This document shows, piece after piece, positions 20,476-29,727 of a DNA stretch of 64,000 nt. The DNA comes from Symbiodinium sp. CCMP2592 (Eukaryota > Sar > Dinophyceae > Suessiales > Symbiodiniaceae), in assembly GCA_905221615.1 (NCBI GenBank), contig CAJNDT010004001.1, positions 1,582,474-1,646,473 of the forward strand. Direction: 5' to 3'. The position numbers were made by a program, and so were the translations under genes. Below the pieces are notes generated by a model. It was not told the origin of the DNA and made no database searches. It was given only the letters and a program-made list of their open reading frames with translations. Positions within the stretch are counted from its first letter, which is position 1, and each line of letters opens with the position of its first letter.

Positions 20476-20583
20476 GATTTACGCATGACACCGGCGGCCA
20501 TGATGTACGGAGGGCAGCTGCTAGTGGTTCCGGGATATCAGCTGTCCCGGCAACAATCCGACCATACGCGGCTTTGCTTTTAA
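20476..20583 (+). CDS. Exon-like segment, unknown protein
   Basis: After CTGCAG the frame reads LRMTPAAMMYGGQLLVVPGY then QLSRQQSDHTRLCF, with a TAA at 20581-20583. TTTAGGG-derived sequence lies upstream. It looks like the last exon of a gene; the family is not recognised. Confidence 0.35.
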   Translation, partial: DLRMTPAAMMYGGQLLVVPGYQLSRQQSDHTRLCF

Positions 20584-20599
20584 TGTGTGAACTTTACAT

Positions 20600-20925
20600 G
20601 TCTCTTGAACCTTGAACAGGACATCTACCTAGGCCATTCAACAGAGGTTTATACAGGCCTCAAGCAGCATGCTTGAAGGATCAGGGGGATCAGGCAGTGG
20701 GCGATAAGCAGTTTGCGGGCCTGGGCACACCTCCCTGCACCTTTCAGGTGCTTTAACATGCTCGCAGCCTGGCAGGCTAGACCTTGCAAGCCGGGACGCC
20801 AGAAAGACTTTCAACGAAGCCCGATGTCCTGAGATGCAGCCTTCCCCCTGAATTCAGCTCAAAAGGGGAGTTAATCCTGAAAAGCCCACGGTTTCGGGTG
20901 CAGGATCCACCATAGCTGAAAGCAG
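20600..20925 (+). other. Coding-like stretch, frame unclear
   Basis: Two overlapping frames look protein-like after ACAG at 20616-20619: DIYLGHSTEVYTGLKQHA, and a second reading RPFNRGLYRPQAACLKDQG to a stop near 20757. I cannot choose between them and do not call a gene. Confidence 0.25.
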
Positions 20926-20928
20926 GTG

Positions 20929-21050
20929 CTTAAAGGATCTGGGGACTTAGCAAGTGAGGTTATAAGTACTTTATTTGGGGTTATAAGTATAGTTACCTTA
21001 CCTATAACCCTAGTTCCCTAGTTACTATGTCCCATGATCCTCAAAGTGTA
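20929..21050. mobile_element. Foldback MITE, family C
   Basis: Ends GTGCTTAAAGGATC and GATCCTCAAAGTGTA, with GGGGTTATAAGTATAGTTAC inside. More diverged than the 19-20 kb copies. Confidence 0.8.
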
Positions 21051-21169
21051 CTGGTCAGAAGACGCAACAGCTTGTCCCCAGCTTTCTGAGGGCACTGCAC
21101 CAAACCAAGAGTCGCGTTGCAGCAGTTTCGGCTCGATCCTTAAACATGTGAAGTTGAAGCAGAGACGGG

Positions 21170-21192
21170 AGAGAGAGAGAGAGAGAGAGTTG
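21170..21192. repeat. (GA)n microsatellite
   Basis: About ten GA units, which give the Arg-Glu repeat in the overlapping frame. A protein-like stretch (EDATACPQLSEGTAPNQ) lies just upstream at 21058-21110 and could be a short exon, but support is weak. Confidence 0.85.
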
Positions 21193-21541
21193 AGAGACAT
21201 AGATATTTACATAGATGGCATGGTGTAATGCCTCAGAGGGTGGCCTCGCGAGACCTGACACTGAACCTTCAAGCTTAAATTGTAACACTATTCCTTAGAG
21301 TCTCTTATTTTTAAGAAGTATACCATACTGTACCCCAAACCCTATCCCCACGATGGAAGGCCACGGTATTAAACCCTGATAGCTGAGCATAATGGCCCTC
21401 AACGTAACCCGTATAGCCGTATAGAGCCCGTCGTACAGTAGCCCTTATAGAGGCCCGCTACCCCATTAAATGAAGTCTAGAGGAACCCTATTGAAACTGC
21501 GAAGGCCCCTGTTCAAGGGGTTTTCGACCATCTGAGACCTG

Positions 21542-23288
21542 ATGCTTCGCGTTCGCAGTGGAACTTCTGGCGATGAGGTCACTGTCATCCCTGTGAAGGA
21601 ATTGAAGACGGCCCCTCGGGCCGAATGTAAAGGAAAACCTATTTAAGAAGCCATGGTCTTATAACCCCAAGTTAATCAGTAGGATTCGTATCAAGTCCTA
21701 TACTACCATAACTTTAAACGCCCTAACATGGAAGTTATCGGGGCCCTACCAACAGGTAGGTCTGGTCCTTCGTAATGGTTTGAATGCAGGCGGCTGTAGA
21801 TAGTTGTTGCAGCCGAAAGGGTTCAGGGCTTGCAAATGGTTTTTTGGAGTTTCAAAATCATAAGGTTATATAGATTCCTTACGATTCGAGGTTTCCTGTA
21901 GGACATCTTCACAACAATCAGCCGATGTTTCACGTGCCGAAGATTAGGACGGCTACTGAGAGTCCCATATAATGTCTAGGGTACGTTTTGGATTGGGGTG
22001 TTGGGTGGAGTCTTGTAGTTTATGAGAATTACAATTTGTTTCACTTCTAACGAAATTGCTGGATCCAAAGGTCATTCACCACGGTTGATGATAAAAAACC
22101 TTCATTACCTCAATGGCCCTAAACTATGGGGATTATGGTATATTTATGCTGGGGTATGCAGGATTTTTATCATCAACAGTATCACTGCGAAGCATGTCGG
22201 TCAATATTCCTGTCTTGTGAGCGCTGTGCAACGGCCTACGATGCACGACGAAGCCCTAACCCCTGCACCACAATCTTAACCTCAAAACCTCTTGAAACCC
22301 AAGACAGCCAACAACCATCAAGCACCCAATGCCCTGAATCTATCAGTTAGACTCTAAAATCCTCAAGCCTAAAACTCTAAACCCCGTAAGCACCATACCC
22401 AAAAACCCTAAAGCTCTGAAATCATTAAACCCGGAGCCCTTGTTAAGTCGACCTATGCGAAAAGGCGAGGCAGTATTCTGGAGAAGGTTTGGGGTTTACC
22501 TTTAGGCTCCATTGTAGTTCCTTGTTTTGGTTTAACCAATTATATATTAAGGATCCTAAAAGGTAACCCCAAAAAGGAACTACAATGGAGACTAAAGCTA
22601 GAGTCTCGGTTCTTCAATGTTCGGGGCCCATCGGGGGTTTAGGGGTGACGGTTTTGACGGTGCAGTGCCCTTCACGGAAGTGGATGGGGTCTTACGGCTC
22701 AGGGACGAAAGGAGCCTATGGGGTTTAAGGCGTAGGGTTGGTCCTGATTGAGTTACCCCCAGACTCTGAAGCCTGAAGAGCCGGGTATATTGGCAGTGGT
22801 CAGTCTTTCTCTCTCCCTGGTTCTTAGCAGGGAATGGGGGAATGGATCCGTAAGATACTAAAAGCCGCTTCAAAGCCCAAGTGACTTTGCAAGTAAGATT
22901 ATGATTAGGATAGCCCCACTTAGGGGACTCATATCCCCAATTACAACCCTACTTACTCAGTCCCCTGAGCCCTAAGCCCTAAACAGCTCTTCTCTTCGAA
23001 GATCCCAGGTCGGAACACTGAAGGAGCGCTTACGCGAGGTATGCGGCGTGCCCCGCTTCAGGCAGACAAAACTACGCTCGAGTGACGGAACCCTTGTGGA
23101 TTGTAGAGCTCTCTAGCCTATAAAACCCCCAACTCAGCTGGAAAACCCTTCAACCCTTCAACCCAACACAGTTAGCCGCCCTATAAACCCCCAATTAAGC
23201 CCTAAACCCCGAAACCCTTAAAACCCTTAAGCCCAACACAGTTAGCCCTTGGGTACTGCCCCCACTCAGTAACAGTTGGATAATAGTC

Positions 23289-23322
<34 letters not shown>

Positions 23323-24038
23323 GACCTTAATAGTAGCCCTACTATAGACTGTTCCTGTATGGGGGGAGTGCCCGAGTTAGCCCCGCTAAATAGTGGTTTC
23401 AGGCAGCGGCTGCTTTGCGGCGATGTGCCGCTTGAGGACAGCGCAGCTACGCGCGCAGGTTTGGGTTCCACGATTTACGGTTTAGGGGTTTAGGGTTTAG
23501 GGGTACCCGGCACTCGCAATAGGCCTGGATGAAAAAGGGCTTCGTTGGAGAGTGGGGCCAAGGGAGGCCTTTTTTTGCATTGTGGTGTGCATATAAGGCA
23601 AGGCTGGATGCCGCCATGGATGTTCAACTTGTGTTGCTTCCCTTCTGCGACGTGCCTTCACCGCAACTGCTTGACTTGAAGATCGCCATACGGAACGGCA
23701 AGGTGGTTGAGGTGGAGAAGATGCTGCAATACCCCATAGACCCGAATGTGGCTATCCACGAGGCTTGCTGGGTAGGTCAGGCTGCTGTGCTGCGCTTGCT
23801 GCTGGAGGCAGGTGCTGAAGTGAATTTAGCGAACAGTGGCGGGCAAACTCCACTCCACCTGGCAAGCATGAAGGGCCATCGGGACCTTGTGCAGTTGCTG
23901 TTGGGTATAGCAGCTGATGTTAGCTTGGTCGACATGAAGGGCAAGACTGCAGTGCAGCTGGCGGGCGATGCAGGCTTCAGCGACATCGACGCTCGGCATC
24001 AGTTACTTGTATCTGCGCATCTGAACTTTTTACTTTAG
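21542..24038 (+). CDS. Ubiquitin-like plus ankyrin-repeat protein, three exons
   Basis: Proposed exons: 21542-21610 (ATG start, MLRVRSGTSGDEVTVIPV, ending ELKT), 23009-23107 (VGTLKERLREVCGVPRFRQ, ending DCR) and 23598-24038 (ARLDAAMDVQLVLLPF to the stop). Both introns are phase 0 and GC-AG: ACG|GCCCCT...CCCAG|GTCG and AGA|GCTCTC...ATAAG|GCAA. Joined, they give about 202 residues. Residues 1-70 form a beta-grasp ubiquitin-like domain of the kind heading many Symbiodiniaceae ankyrin proteins, with no internal gap at either joint. Ankyrin repeats follow at about residues 80-185: NVAIHEACWVGQAAVLRLLL, GGQTPLHLASMKGHRDLVQL and KGKTAVQLAGDAG. These repeats bind partner proteins, and the target is unknown. 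Intron 1 (1398 nt) holds a family B MITE and foldback G; intron 2 holds a (TA)n tract. The C-terminus after the third repeat is short and may be a truncated end. Confidence 0.72.
22081..22181. mobile_element. MITE family B copy 5, inside intron 1 of the ankyrin gene
   Basis: ACGGTTGATGATAAAAAACC to GGATTTTTATCATCAACAGTA. Both arms carry the same change: left GATAAAAAACC pairs with right GGATTTTTATC where other copies have ATATAAATCC. The arms therefore still match each other. Confidence 0.82.
22501..22599. mobile_element. Foldback element, family G
   Basis: Arms TTTAGGCTCCATTGTAGTTC and GAACTACAATGGAGACTAAA pair, with a short AT-rich centre. A right arm alone recurs at about 55813-55835 (AAAGGAACTACAATGGAGAC). 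Confidence 0.72.
23291..23321. repeat. (TA)n microsatellite
   Basis: About 15 TA units in proposed intron 2 of the ankyrin gene. Confidence 0.95.
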
Positions 24039-24285
24039 GTGATCGTGCGTATGTCTGTGAAAAGACCGAGGTGAGGCTAATTGAACAAGGTGCTGCGCCA
24101 AGGCCAAGAAGACATGCCGCAGATGCTCGTGGACGCAGACCGGGTTGATCAAGACCCTAAACCCTAAACTAAACCCTAGAAAGAACTATGGTGGCCTGAC
24201 CGCCTGACTTTTCCCGGGCTCCGACTGACTTGAACGACTCCTCCCTGGTCCAAGCGTCCTACGTCTCTTCTGTTCTGCGGGCAAT

Positions 24286-24468
24286 CCTGATCTCAGTCCT
24301 GTCCGAGAGACCGCGAACTATCGGATTATGGCGGGCTGGGACGTTGAGTTTGTTGAGGCCGCCTCGATTCGTAGTCGTTCTTTTGTTACTTACAGAAGCG
24401 CCCCAAAGTGGGAGTATAGCTGTTGCCGAGTGATCCTTCAAGCGAAAAGCATACCAAGGCCATTCTGA
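24286..24468 (+). CDS. Exon-like segment, unknown protein
   Basis: Sixty open codons ending at a TGA (24466-24468). Reads RETANYRIMAGWDVEFVEAA then SFVTYRSAPKWEYSCCRVIL. The aromatic, charged and Cys content is balanced and unlike the repeat-derived frames. A longer hydrophobic frame overlaps it (24230-24433), which I judge less likely. It lies about 250 bases after the ankyrin gene; the family is unknown. Confidence 0.42.
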   Translation, partial: PDLSPVRETANYRIMAGWDVEFVEAASIRSRSFVTYRSAPKWEYSCCRVILQAKSIPRPF

Positions 24469-24499
24469 CTTTTCTCTGAGTCACCTCATGGAGGTCTTG

Positions 24500-24645
24500 C
24501 TGCTTCAGCGAATAAGAACCGTGCGCAAGATTTGCTGCACCCTAAACTCGTCAACCCTAACGTCGCAGCACCCTTCTGCAGAATCAATCTGGATGTACTA
24601 CTCTGGGTTCCAGCAGCAGCAAAGTCAAAGCATCCCGCTTGAAAC
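24500..24645 (+). CDS. Possible exon-like segment
   Basis: Frame reads ANKNRAQDLLHPKLVNPNVA then INLDVLLWVPAAAKSKHPA with a TGA. It includes a CCCTAAACTCGTCAACCC stretch that may be telomere-derived, so coding status is doubtful. Confidence 0.22.
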
Positions 24646-24853
24646 TAGCAGGCATCGTGCTAGAGTCATAGCTTGAGTCATAACATGGACATGGCTAAGT
24701 GCGTACGACTCACAACTGCAGTAGTGCGGTAAAACTCTGGCTGCTTTCACTCATCGCAGCGCTTATGACTCATCTTTTTTTTCCTCCGCAGCCGTTTGTC
24801 ACTCGAGCCTCGCGGTCGTTCCTGTCCAACCTTTGCGGGCACCTCTCATATTC

Positions 24854-25149
24854 ATGGCTCCTCTTCGTTGGTTGTCGTTAGTGCTCTGCGGATCCATCGC
24901 AGCTTTTGGCGCTTCCGACAACTCCAGCTGCCTGAGGACTCTTAAATCCCCAATACCCAACCTTTAAACTTTTTGGGTTCGTGTAGTTTAGTAGAAATCG
25001 GAAAGTTTAACCTTTCAAATCTGTGGCGTATTGGGGTAGTAAGGACTCAGACAGAATCAGCAGGATCCGAAGGGGAATGTGAGCCTCAATCTCTTCTGCA
25101 GGCTCAGTCGCGAAAGTTTTCAAGACTAGGCCTACACGCACCTAATTAG
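24854..25149 (+). pseudogene. Small signal-peptide gene broken by a family F MITE
   Basis: ATG at 24854 starts MAPLRWLSLVLCGSIAAFGA, a textbook secretory signal (short basic start, hydrophobic core, AxGA-type cleavage end), then SDNSSCLRT. At 24942 a 100-bp family F element enters, flanked by AGGACTC on both sides (24935-24941 and 25042-25048). With the insertion the frame stops after about 37 codons. Taking out the element and one AGGACTC continues the same frame with no shift for 33 more codons (TESAGSEGECEPQSLL and on) to a TAG at 25147-25149. The product would have been a secreted or membrane-entering protein of about 62 residues, or one exon of a longer one. No family is recognised. Confidence 0.55.
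24942..25041. mobile_element. MITE family F copy 2, with 7-bp target-site duplication
   Basis: Ends TTAAATCCCCAATAC and GTATTGGGGTAGTAA. Internal blocks AACCTTTAAACTTTTTG and AAAGTTTAACCTTTCAAAT. The direct repeat AGGACTC borders both ends. The length is 100 bp and the insertion looks young, because the target-site copies are identical. Confidence 0.85.
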
Positions 25150-25199
25150 GTTTAGGCTTTATTGGCATGTGCTACATCGTGGCCAGAATATCTACGATG

Positions 25200-25341
25200 G
25201 TAGTCCTTCCACCCTTCGAGTGGAAACTCCCCCGCCTCTTCCTTGAACAGGCTCGGACACATGACGCTCGTGGCCGGCAACTTCTCTCTGCGGGTCGTTG
25301 CTCCGCCGGTGCTACTGGGTTCATGTTGAGAAATTTAATTT
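25200..25341 (+). CDS. Exon-like segment, unknown protein
   Basis: Frame reads VVLPPFEWKLPRLFLEQART then HDARGRQLLSAGRCSAGATG, with a stop at about 25339. No recognised domain. Confidence 0.32.
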
Positions 25342-25409
25342 AAGCTTCAATAATAGCGATCTATAGTACATTTTCCTTATTATGGTAACCTAAATAAAGT
25401 TCTTGACAA

Positions 25410-25457
25410 GAACCCAGGCTACGGTGTCGTGCCCAGACAGTGGTACTTCGTGTGCAG
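25410..25457 (+). CDS. Short exon-like segment with GT donor
   Basis: KNPGYGVVPRQWYFVCR ends at GCAG, followed by GTAACC. The upstream AT-rich 25330-25400 looks like a small foldback (TTAATTTAAG against CTAAATAAAG). Too short to assign. Confidence 0.28.
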
Positions 25458-25676
25458 GTAACCAATGCTGCCCTGATGGTACCTGGCATCCATTCGGACG
25501 ATCTTCTGGATAATGTAGGTGCTTCAATATAATTACCCATACTATTGTAGGGGTTCCTTGTTATGATTACATTATGACGTTCCCCAAAACCCTATTCTAT
25601 TAGTTTTGGTATGAGTTGAGGTGTCGGGTATTACGATCCTCCTGTGGATGGTCGTTCCGGCAGCTTCTGTTTTAGG

Positions 25677-25860
25677 ATGGTGTTTTTGGAAGTGCTTGCC
25701 GACGGTCACGCGATGCTAAGGTACCGTCTGCCCTTCTGCAGATGACAGCTTCACCGGATGCCCCGTTCCGAAGAAGTCGCAAGACTGTACCACGTCGGGC
25801 AGCTCGGATTTTAGCGGAACCGTTTGGATACGAGAGCCTCGAGGTCTCGGCTGTGCCCAA
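25677..25860 (+). CDS. Coding-like segment, frame uncertain
   Basis: Three successive or overlapping frames look coding: FLEVLADGHAMLRYRLPFC up to a CTGCAG at about 25736-25741, then MTASPDAPFRRSRKTVPRRA with ILAEPFGYESLEVSAV, or a Cys-rich alternative (TVCPSADDSFTGCPVPKK). An exon boundary or indel near 25740 would explain the change. It ends in CCCTAAACCCC-like filler. Confidence 0.35.
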
Positions 25861-25913
25861 ACCCTGCACCCCAAAACCCTAAACCCCAAGCCTGCGCCCC
25901 CAAAAACTTATAT

Positions 25914-25980
25914 AGATCCCCTAAAGTGGGAATCGGATAGTTTAACCATAAAATTCTGTGGTTTATTGGGGTAGTAAGAA
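25914..25980. mobile_element. MITE family F, right part only
   Basis: AATCGGATAGTTTAACC and TTATTGGGGTAGTAAG match the right half of the 24.9-kb copy; the left end is missing. Confidence 0.6.
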
Positions 25981-26264
25981 AACCACGGGCTTGGGCTTCT
26001 GGGATTAGCTTGGGAGGTGCTGAAGCAAAGGCCCAAGGCTTCAACGATCAGGGGGCTTACCCTAAACCCTCAGCAGATTGAAAAGCAGGGTTATGAGTTT
26101 CCTGCGGGGGTTCCTGCAGTTTGCTAGTTTTTGTTACAAGCTAAGTGCTAAGTCCTGCCGATCTTCAAGTAGAGTTGCGAAAAGGGTCCACATTCACAGG
26201 CCACAGATTACATACAGGACCTTCTCAGAATTACATGTTTAGGGCGTTGTTTAAAGCAAACATA

Positions 26265-26290
26265 AATATGTGTGTATATATATATATATG

Positions 26291-26321
<31 letters not shown>

Positions 26322-26391
26322 ATACATACATACATACACACACACATATAATGTTCATATATATGTGTGTGTGTGTGTGTCATTTTGTCTG

Positions 26392-26427
<36 letters not shown>

Positions 26428-26447
26428 CAAATACATATGTACACACG

Positions 26448-26490
<43 letters not shown>

Positions 26491-26492
26491 GT
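26265..26492. repeat. Compound microsatellite: (TA)n, (CATA)n, (TG)n, (CT)n, (CA)n
   Basis: About 225 bases of adjoining dinucleotide and tetranucleotide runs. All Tyr/Ile/His/Thr-rich frames here are by-products. Confidence 0.97.
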
Positions 26493-26537
26493 CCTTTGGT
26501 GGGGTAGGTCCTTCTGCTCCCTAAGGCGGTGGTTCAG

Positions 26538-26574
26538 TGACACCTGCACCTGCACCTGCACCTGCACCTGCACC
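26538..26574. repeat. (CACCTG)n hexamer repeat
   Basis: Six CACCTG/CACCTGCA units. CACCTG is also an E-box core, but no regulatory role can be read from sequence alone. Confidence 0.85.
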
Positions 26575-26766
26575 CGTCCCGGCTCCGGCCAGCAATTCGG
26601 CTGTCACTCTTGAGCCTCGGATTATTGTATAGTACATTAGGCACTGTGATATAGCAGAGTATATTTCTACTATAGTATAGACTTCTATAGTACTGCCAGT
26701 TGAGCGAGTTTCGGTTCGTTTGTTCAAGCCTGCCTTTGTGTGGTGGCTGCCCTATAAGAGCTTGAC

Positions 26767-26866
26767 CACCCTAAACCCTAAACCCTAAAACCTTAAACCC
26801 GAAACCCTAAACCCTAAAGCCTAAAGCCCCTAAACCCTGAACCCTAAAACCCTAAACCCTAACGAT
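26767..26866. repeat. Interstitial telomere-like tract
   Basis: CCCTAAACCCTAAACCC with CTAAAGCC variants, C-strand orientation, ending directly before the GH16-like exon. Confidence 0.85.
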
Positions 26867-26869
26867 CTG

Positions 26870-27284
26870 ACCTCCTCCGAGGATTGCTCAGGAGACGGAT
26901 TCATCGAATGCTGGACGTTCTTCACGGCACCAGACCCTACCCACGGCGACGTCGTTTACGTGGCTGAAAGTACCGCCATCGACTTGAACTTGTATTCCGT
27001 GGAAGACGGTGTTGTGTACCTGAGGAGCATCGTGGGTGAGAACGCGCCGGCCAAGAGTATCAGACTCCAATCTCGATCTGTCTACCAGGCCCCTCAACCT
27101 CCAAACCGCAAAGCCCCAAAACCCCAAAACAAAAGCCTGTACCCTAAAAACTCGCATCCCTAAACTCCAACTCCCAAAACCCTACGACTCTACACCTTAA
27201 ACCCCCCAAACGTCTTAAACCCTTAAACCCTGCCAGGCAGGCCACGTTTGGCTGATTGACATCGCACACATGCCCACCGGCCAG
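26870..27284 (+). CDS. GH16 endo-1,3(4)-beta-glucanase-like fragment, two exons
   Basis: Exon a runs from about 26873 to 27088 and includes GFIECWTFFTAPDPTHGDVV, then YVAESTA, then SIRLQSRSVYQ. Exon b, 27237-27284, reads AGHVWLIDIAHMPTGQ. The order W-FF-x-x-x-DPTxGxVxY, then (V/I)R(L/I)xSxxxY, then xxDIAHMP is that of the N-terminal third of GH16 laminarinases, where HMP is followed by CGxWPAFW and the catalytic ExDxxE. The intron 27089-27236 begins GCCCCT and ends TGCCAG, phase 0, and is almost all telomere-like. Exon b is followed by GCCCCA, again a GC donor. The catalytic exons are not visible: a family D MITE (27307-27410) and filler follow. So this is a truncated gene or one whose other exons are too short to see. 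Confidence 0.66.
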
Positions 27285-27306
27285 GCCCCAAGCCCAAACC
27301 TCAACA

Positions 27307-27410
27307 CGGGAGTTTCCGAAAATTAGGGGTACCTTATTGTGGGGTCCTTGTAACAAGGATCCTTCTTTTTGGGGGTACTCCCTTAGGGTCCCCCATTTTT
27401 CGAACCCATG
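27307..27410. mobile_element. Foldback element, family D copy 1
   Basis: CGGGAGTTTCCGAAAATTAG to CCCCATTTTTCGAACCCATG; centre GGGTCCTTGTAACAAGGATCC. Right arm diverged. It lies just after GH16 exon b. Confidence 0.7.
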
Positions 27411-27705
27411 AATCCCCAAACTCTCCTGCAAACTCTGAACTCCCAAGGCCCTCCTAAGCCCTTTGCCCTCTAAAGTATAGAACACTTAGCGAAAGCCTTC
27501 TGCAGTATGGTCTTTGGGCCCAAAAACGTTCAACCCTAAACCCTCACCTGATTAAAGTGATATCCCTTATACTAACCCTGAACCCTTGAACCCCTAAACC
27601 CTAAACCCTAAACCCTCAAGAAAGTGATAAATAGAAATTGCTTGTCCTTGTTTGTAACCACCGCTAAGGCCCAACATTTCGGATAAAACTGGCGTTAGCG
27701 TCTTG
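27411..27705. other. No gene; telomere-like filler
   Basis: CCCTAAA runs at 27530-27545 and 27593-27620 (C-strand orientation). A TATGGTCTTTGGGCCC motif at 27506 recurs as GTGGTCTTTTTGGGCCC near 43230. Confidence 0.5.
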
Positions 27706-29600
27706 ATAATCCAATTTCGCACAACCACAACTTCAACCATTAACTCAGCCCAGCCAACTCAAAACAGCCACCCGATCAAAAACGGAACAAGCTTCTTGAT
27801 AAACCAATTTCTCCATAACCTCCAACCCAGGCCCACCTTCCAATCCCCCAAATCCAGGTCCCAAACCCCAAATCCAGAATCCAGGTCCAGCCCCAAATCC
27901 AAGCGCCAGGCCCTCCAAGCCCAGGCCCCAGACCCCAGGCCCCCAGGCCCATCCCAGGCCCCAGACCCCAAACCCAGGCCCAGCCCCAAACCCAGGCCCC
28001 AGGCCCCAAACCCAGGCTCCAGACCCCAAATCCAGGCTCCAAATCCAGGCCCACAATCCAGGATCTAGGCCCCAAATCCAGGCTCCAGACCCCAAATCCA
28101 GGCCAGAGGCCCAGCATTTCGGGCACAACCATAACTTCAACCATTAACTCAGCCCAGCCAACTCAAAACAGCCACTTGATGAAAAACGGAACAAGCTTCT
28201 TGATAAACCGATTTCTCCATAACCTCCAACCCAGGCCCACCTTCCAATAATCCCCCATATCCAGGTCCAAATCCAGAATCCAGGTCCAGCCCCAAATCCA
28301 GGCACCAGGCCCTCCCACCCCAAATCCAAGCTTCAAAATTCCAGCCCCAAATCCAGGGTTAGGCGACTCCAAATCCAGGCCCAGTCCCAAATCCAAACCC
28401 CAAATCCAGGCCCAAATCCAAGCTCCAGCCCAGATCCAGGCCAGCCAGGTCCACAGGCCCAAGGCCCCAAACCCAGGCCCCAAGTTTCAAATCAGGCCCC
28501 CAAATCCAGGCTCCAGACTCCAAATCCACACCCCAAATCCAGGCCCAGCCCCAAATCCAGGCCTGGATCCAGGCATCCAGGCCCAGTCCCAAATCCCCCA
28601 AATCCAGGCTGCAGACCCCAAATCCAGGCCCAGTCCCAAATCCAGGCCCAGGCCCCAAATCCAGGCTCCAGACTTCAAGGCATCTGCAGGCTCCAGACCC
28701 CAAATCCAGGCCCGCTCCAAGCTCCAAAATCCACCCCAAATCCAGGCCCCAGGCCCCAAATCCAGACCCCAAATCCAGGCCCAGTCCAGGCACCAGGCCC
28801 CAGGCCCAAATCCAGACCCCAAATCCAGGCTCCAGACCCCAAATCCAAGCCCACCCCAAATCCAGGCCCAATCCCACCCCAGCCAGGTCCCAAATCCAAG
28901 CTCCAGACCCCCAAATCCAGGCCCAGTCCCAAATCCAGGGCTGCCCAGAGCCCCAGCCCCAGAGCTCCAGCCCCCAAATTTCAAAACATGGTTCCAAAAT
29001 CAAAACTCCAGGTCCAGCCCCAAATCCAGGCACCAGACCCTCCCAGCCCAGGCCCCAGACCCCACCCCCAAGCCCACCCCAAATCCAAGCTTCAACTTTC
29101 CAGCTTGAAATCGAGGCCCAAGCCCCAGGCTCCAGACCCTAAATCCAGGCCCAGTCCCAAATCCAGGCCCCAGCCCCAAATACCAGACCCCAAATCCAGG
29201 CCCAGTCCCAAATCCAGGCTTGAGGCACTTCCACCCCAAATCCAAGCTTCCAGCCCAAATCCAGGCGCAATCCACGCTCCAGCCCAGATCCAGGCCAGGC
29301 CAATCCAGGTCCAGGCCACAGGCCCAGGCCCAGTCCCAAATCCAGGCTCCAGGCCTGGATCCAGGCATTTAGGCCCAGTCCCAAAGCCCCAAATCCCATC
29401 CCAGTCCCAAATCGGCCCAGGCCCCACATCCAGGCTCCAGACCCCAAATCCAGGCGCACCCCAAATCGAGGCCAAGTCCCAAATCCAGGCCCAGTCCCAA
29501 ATCCAGGCCCCCCCAGAGCCCCAGCTCCAGAGCTCCAGCCCCCCCCCTCAGCAAATTTCAAAACATGGTTCCAAAATCAAAACTCTTGTCAAAACGTTTC
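27706..29600. repeat. GC-rich CCAAATCCAGG satellite array with internal duplication
   Basis: About 1.9 kb built from CCCCAAATCCAGGC and CCAGTCCCAAATCCAGG units of 10-24 bases, irregularly spaced. The flank with AACTCAGCCCAGCCAACTC to AACCTCCAACCCAGG occurs at 27742-27840 and again at 28145-28240, so the array has been duplicated with a shift of about 420 bases. TTTCAAAACATGGTTCC recurs at 28979 and 29556. The minus strand yields Trp/Gly/Leu frames of up to 224 codons; they are repeat by-products. The G-strand is rich in GGGG runs and could form quadruplexes. Confidence 0.9.
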
Positions 29601-29649
29601 GGTCAAAACTTTCGGTCAAAACTTATTGGCACCCAAACCCTTAACAATT

Positions 29650-29727
29650 TCCTTTCTAACCCTAAAACCCCTAAACCCTAAACCCTAACCCTAAAACCCT
29701 AAACCCTAAACCTAAACCCTAAACTGA
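29650..29727. repeat. Interstitial telomere tract at the start of the higher-order repeat
   Basis: CCCTAAACCCTAAACCCTAA with CCTAACCCT variants, C-strand orientation. The same tract precedes the next two copies of the 2.7-kb unit (32392-32416 and 35060-35082). Confidence 0.88.

Noticed and set aside
24230-24433. 67-codon hydrophobic frame
   Set aside because: Overlaps the better balanced frame at 24286-24468; starts from a non-ATG codon and has no signal-like N-terminus.
26270-26613. Tyr/Ile/His/Thr-rich frames
   Set aside because: Translation of dinucleotide repeats.
27745-29561. Long minus-strand frames rich in Trp, Gly, Leu and Asp (up to 224 codons)
   Set aside because: They follow the period of the CCAAATCCAGG satellite, appear in several frames at once and show no domain. 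By-product of the repeat.
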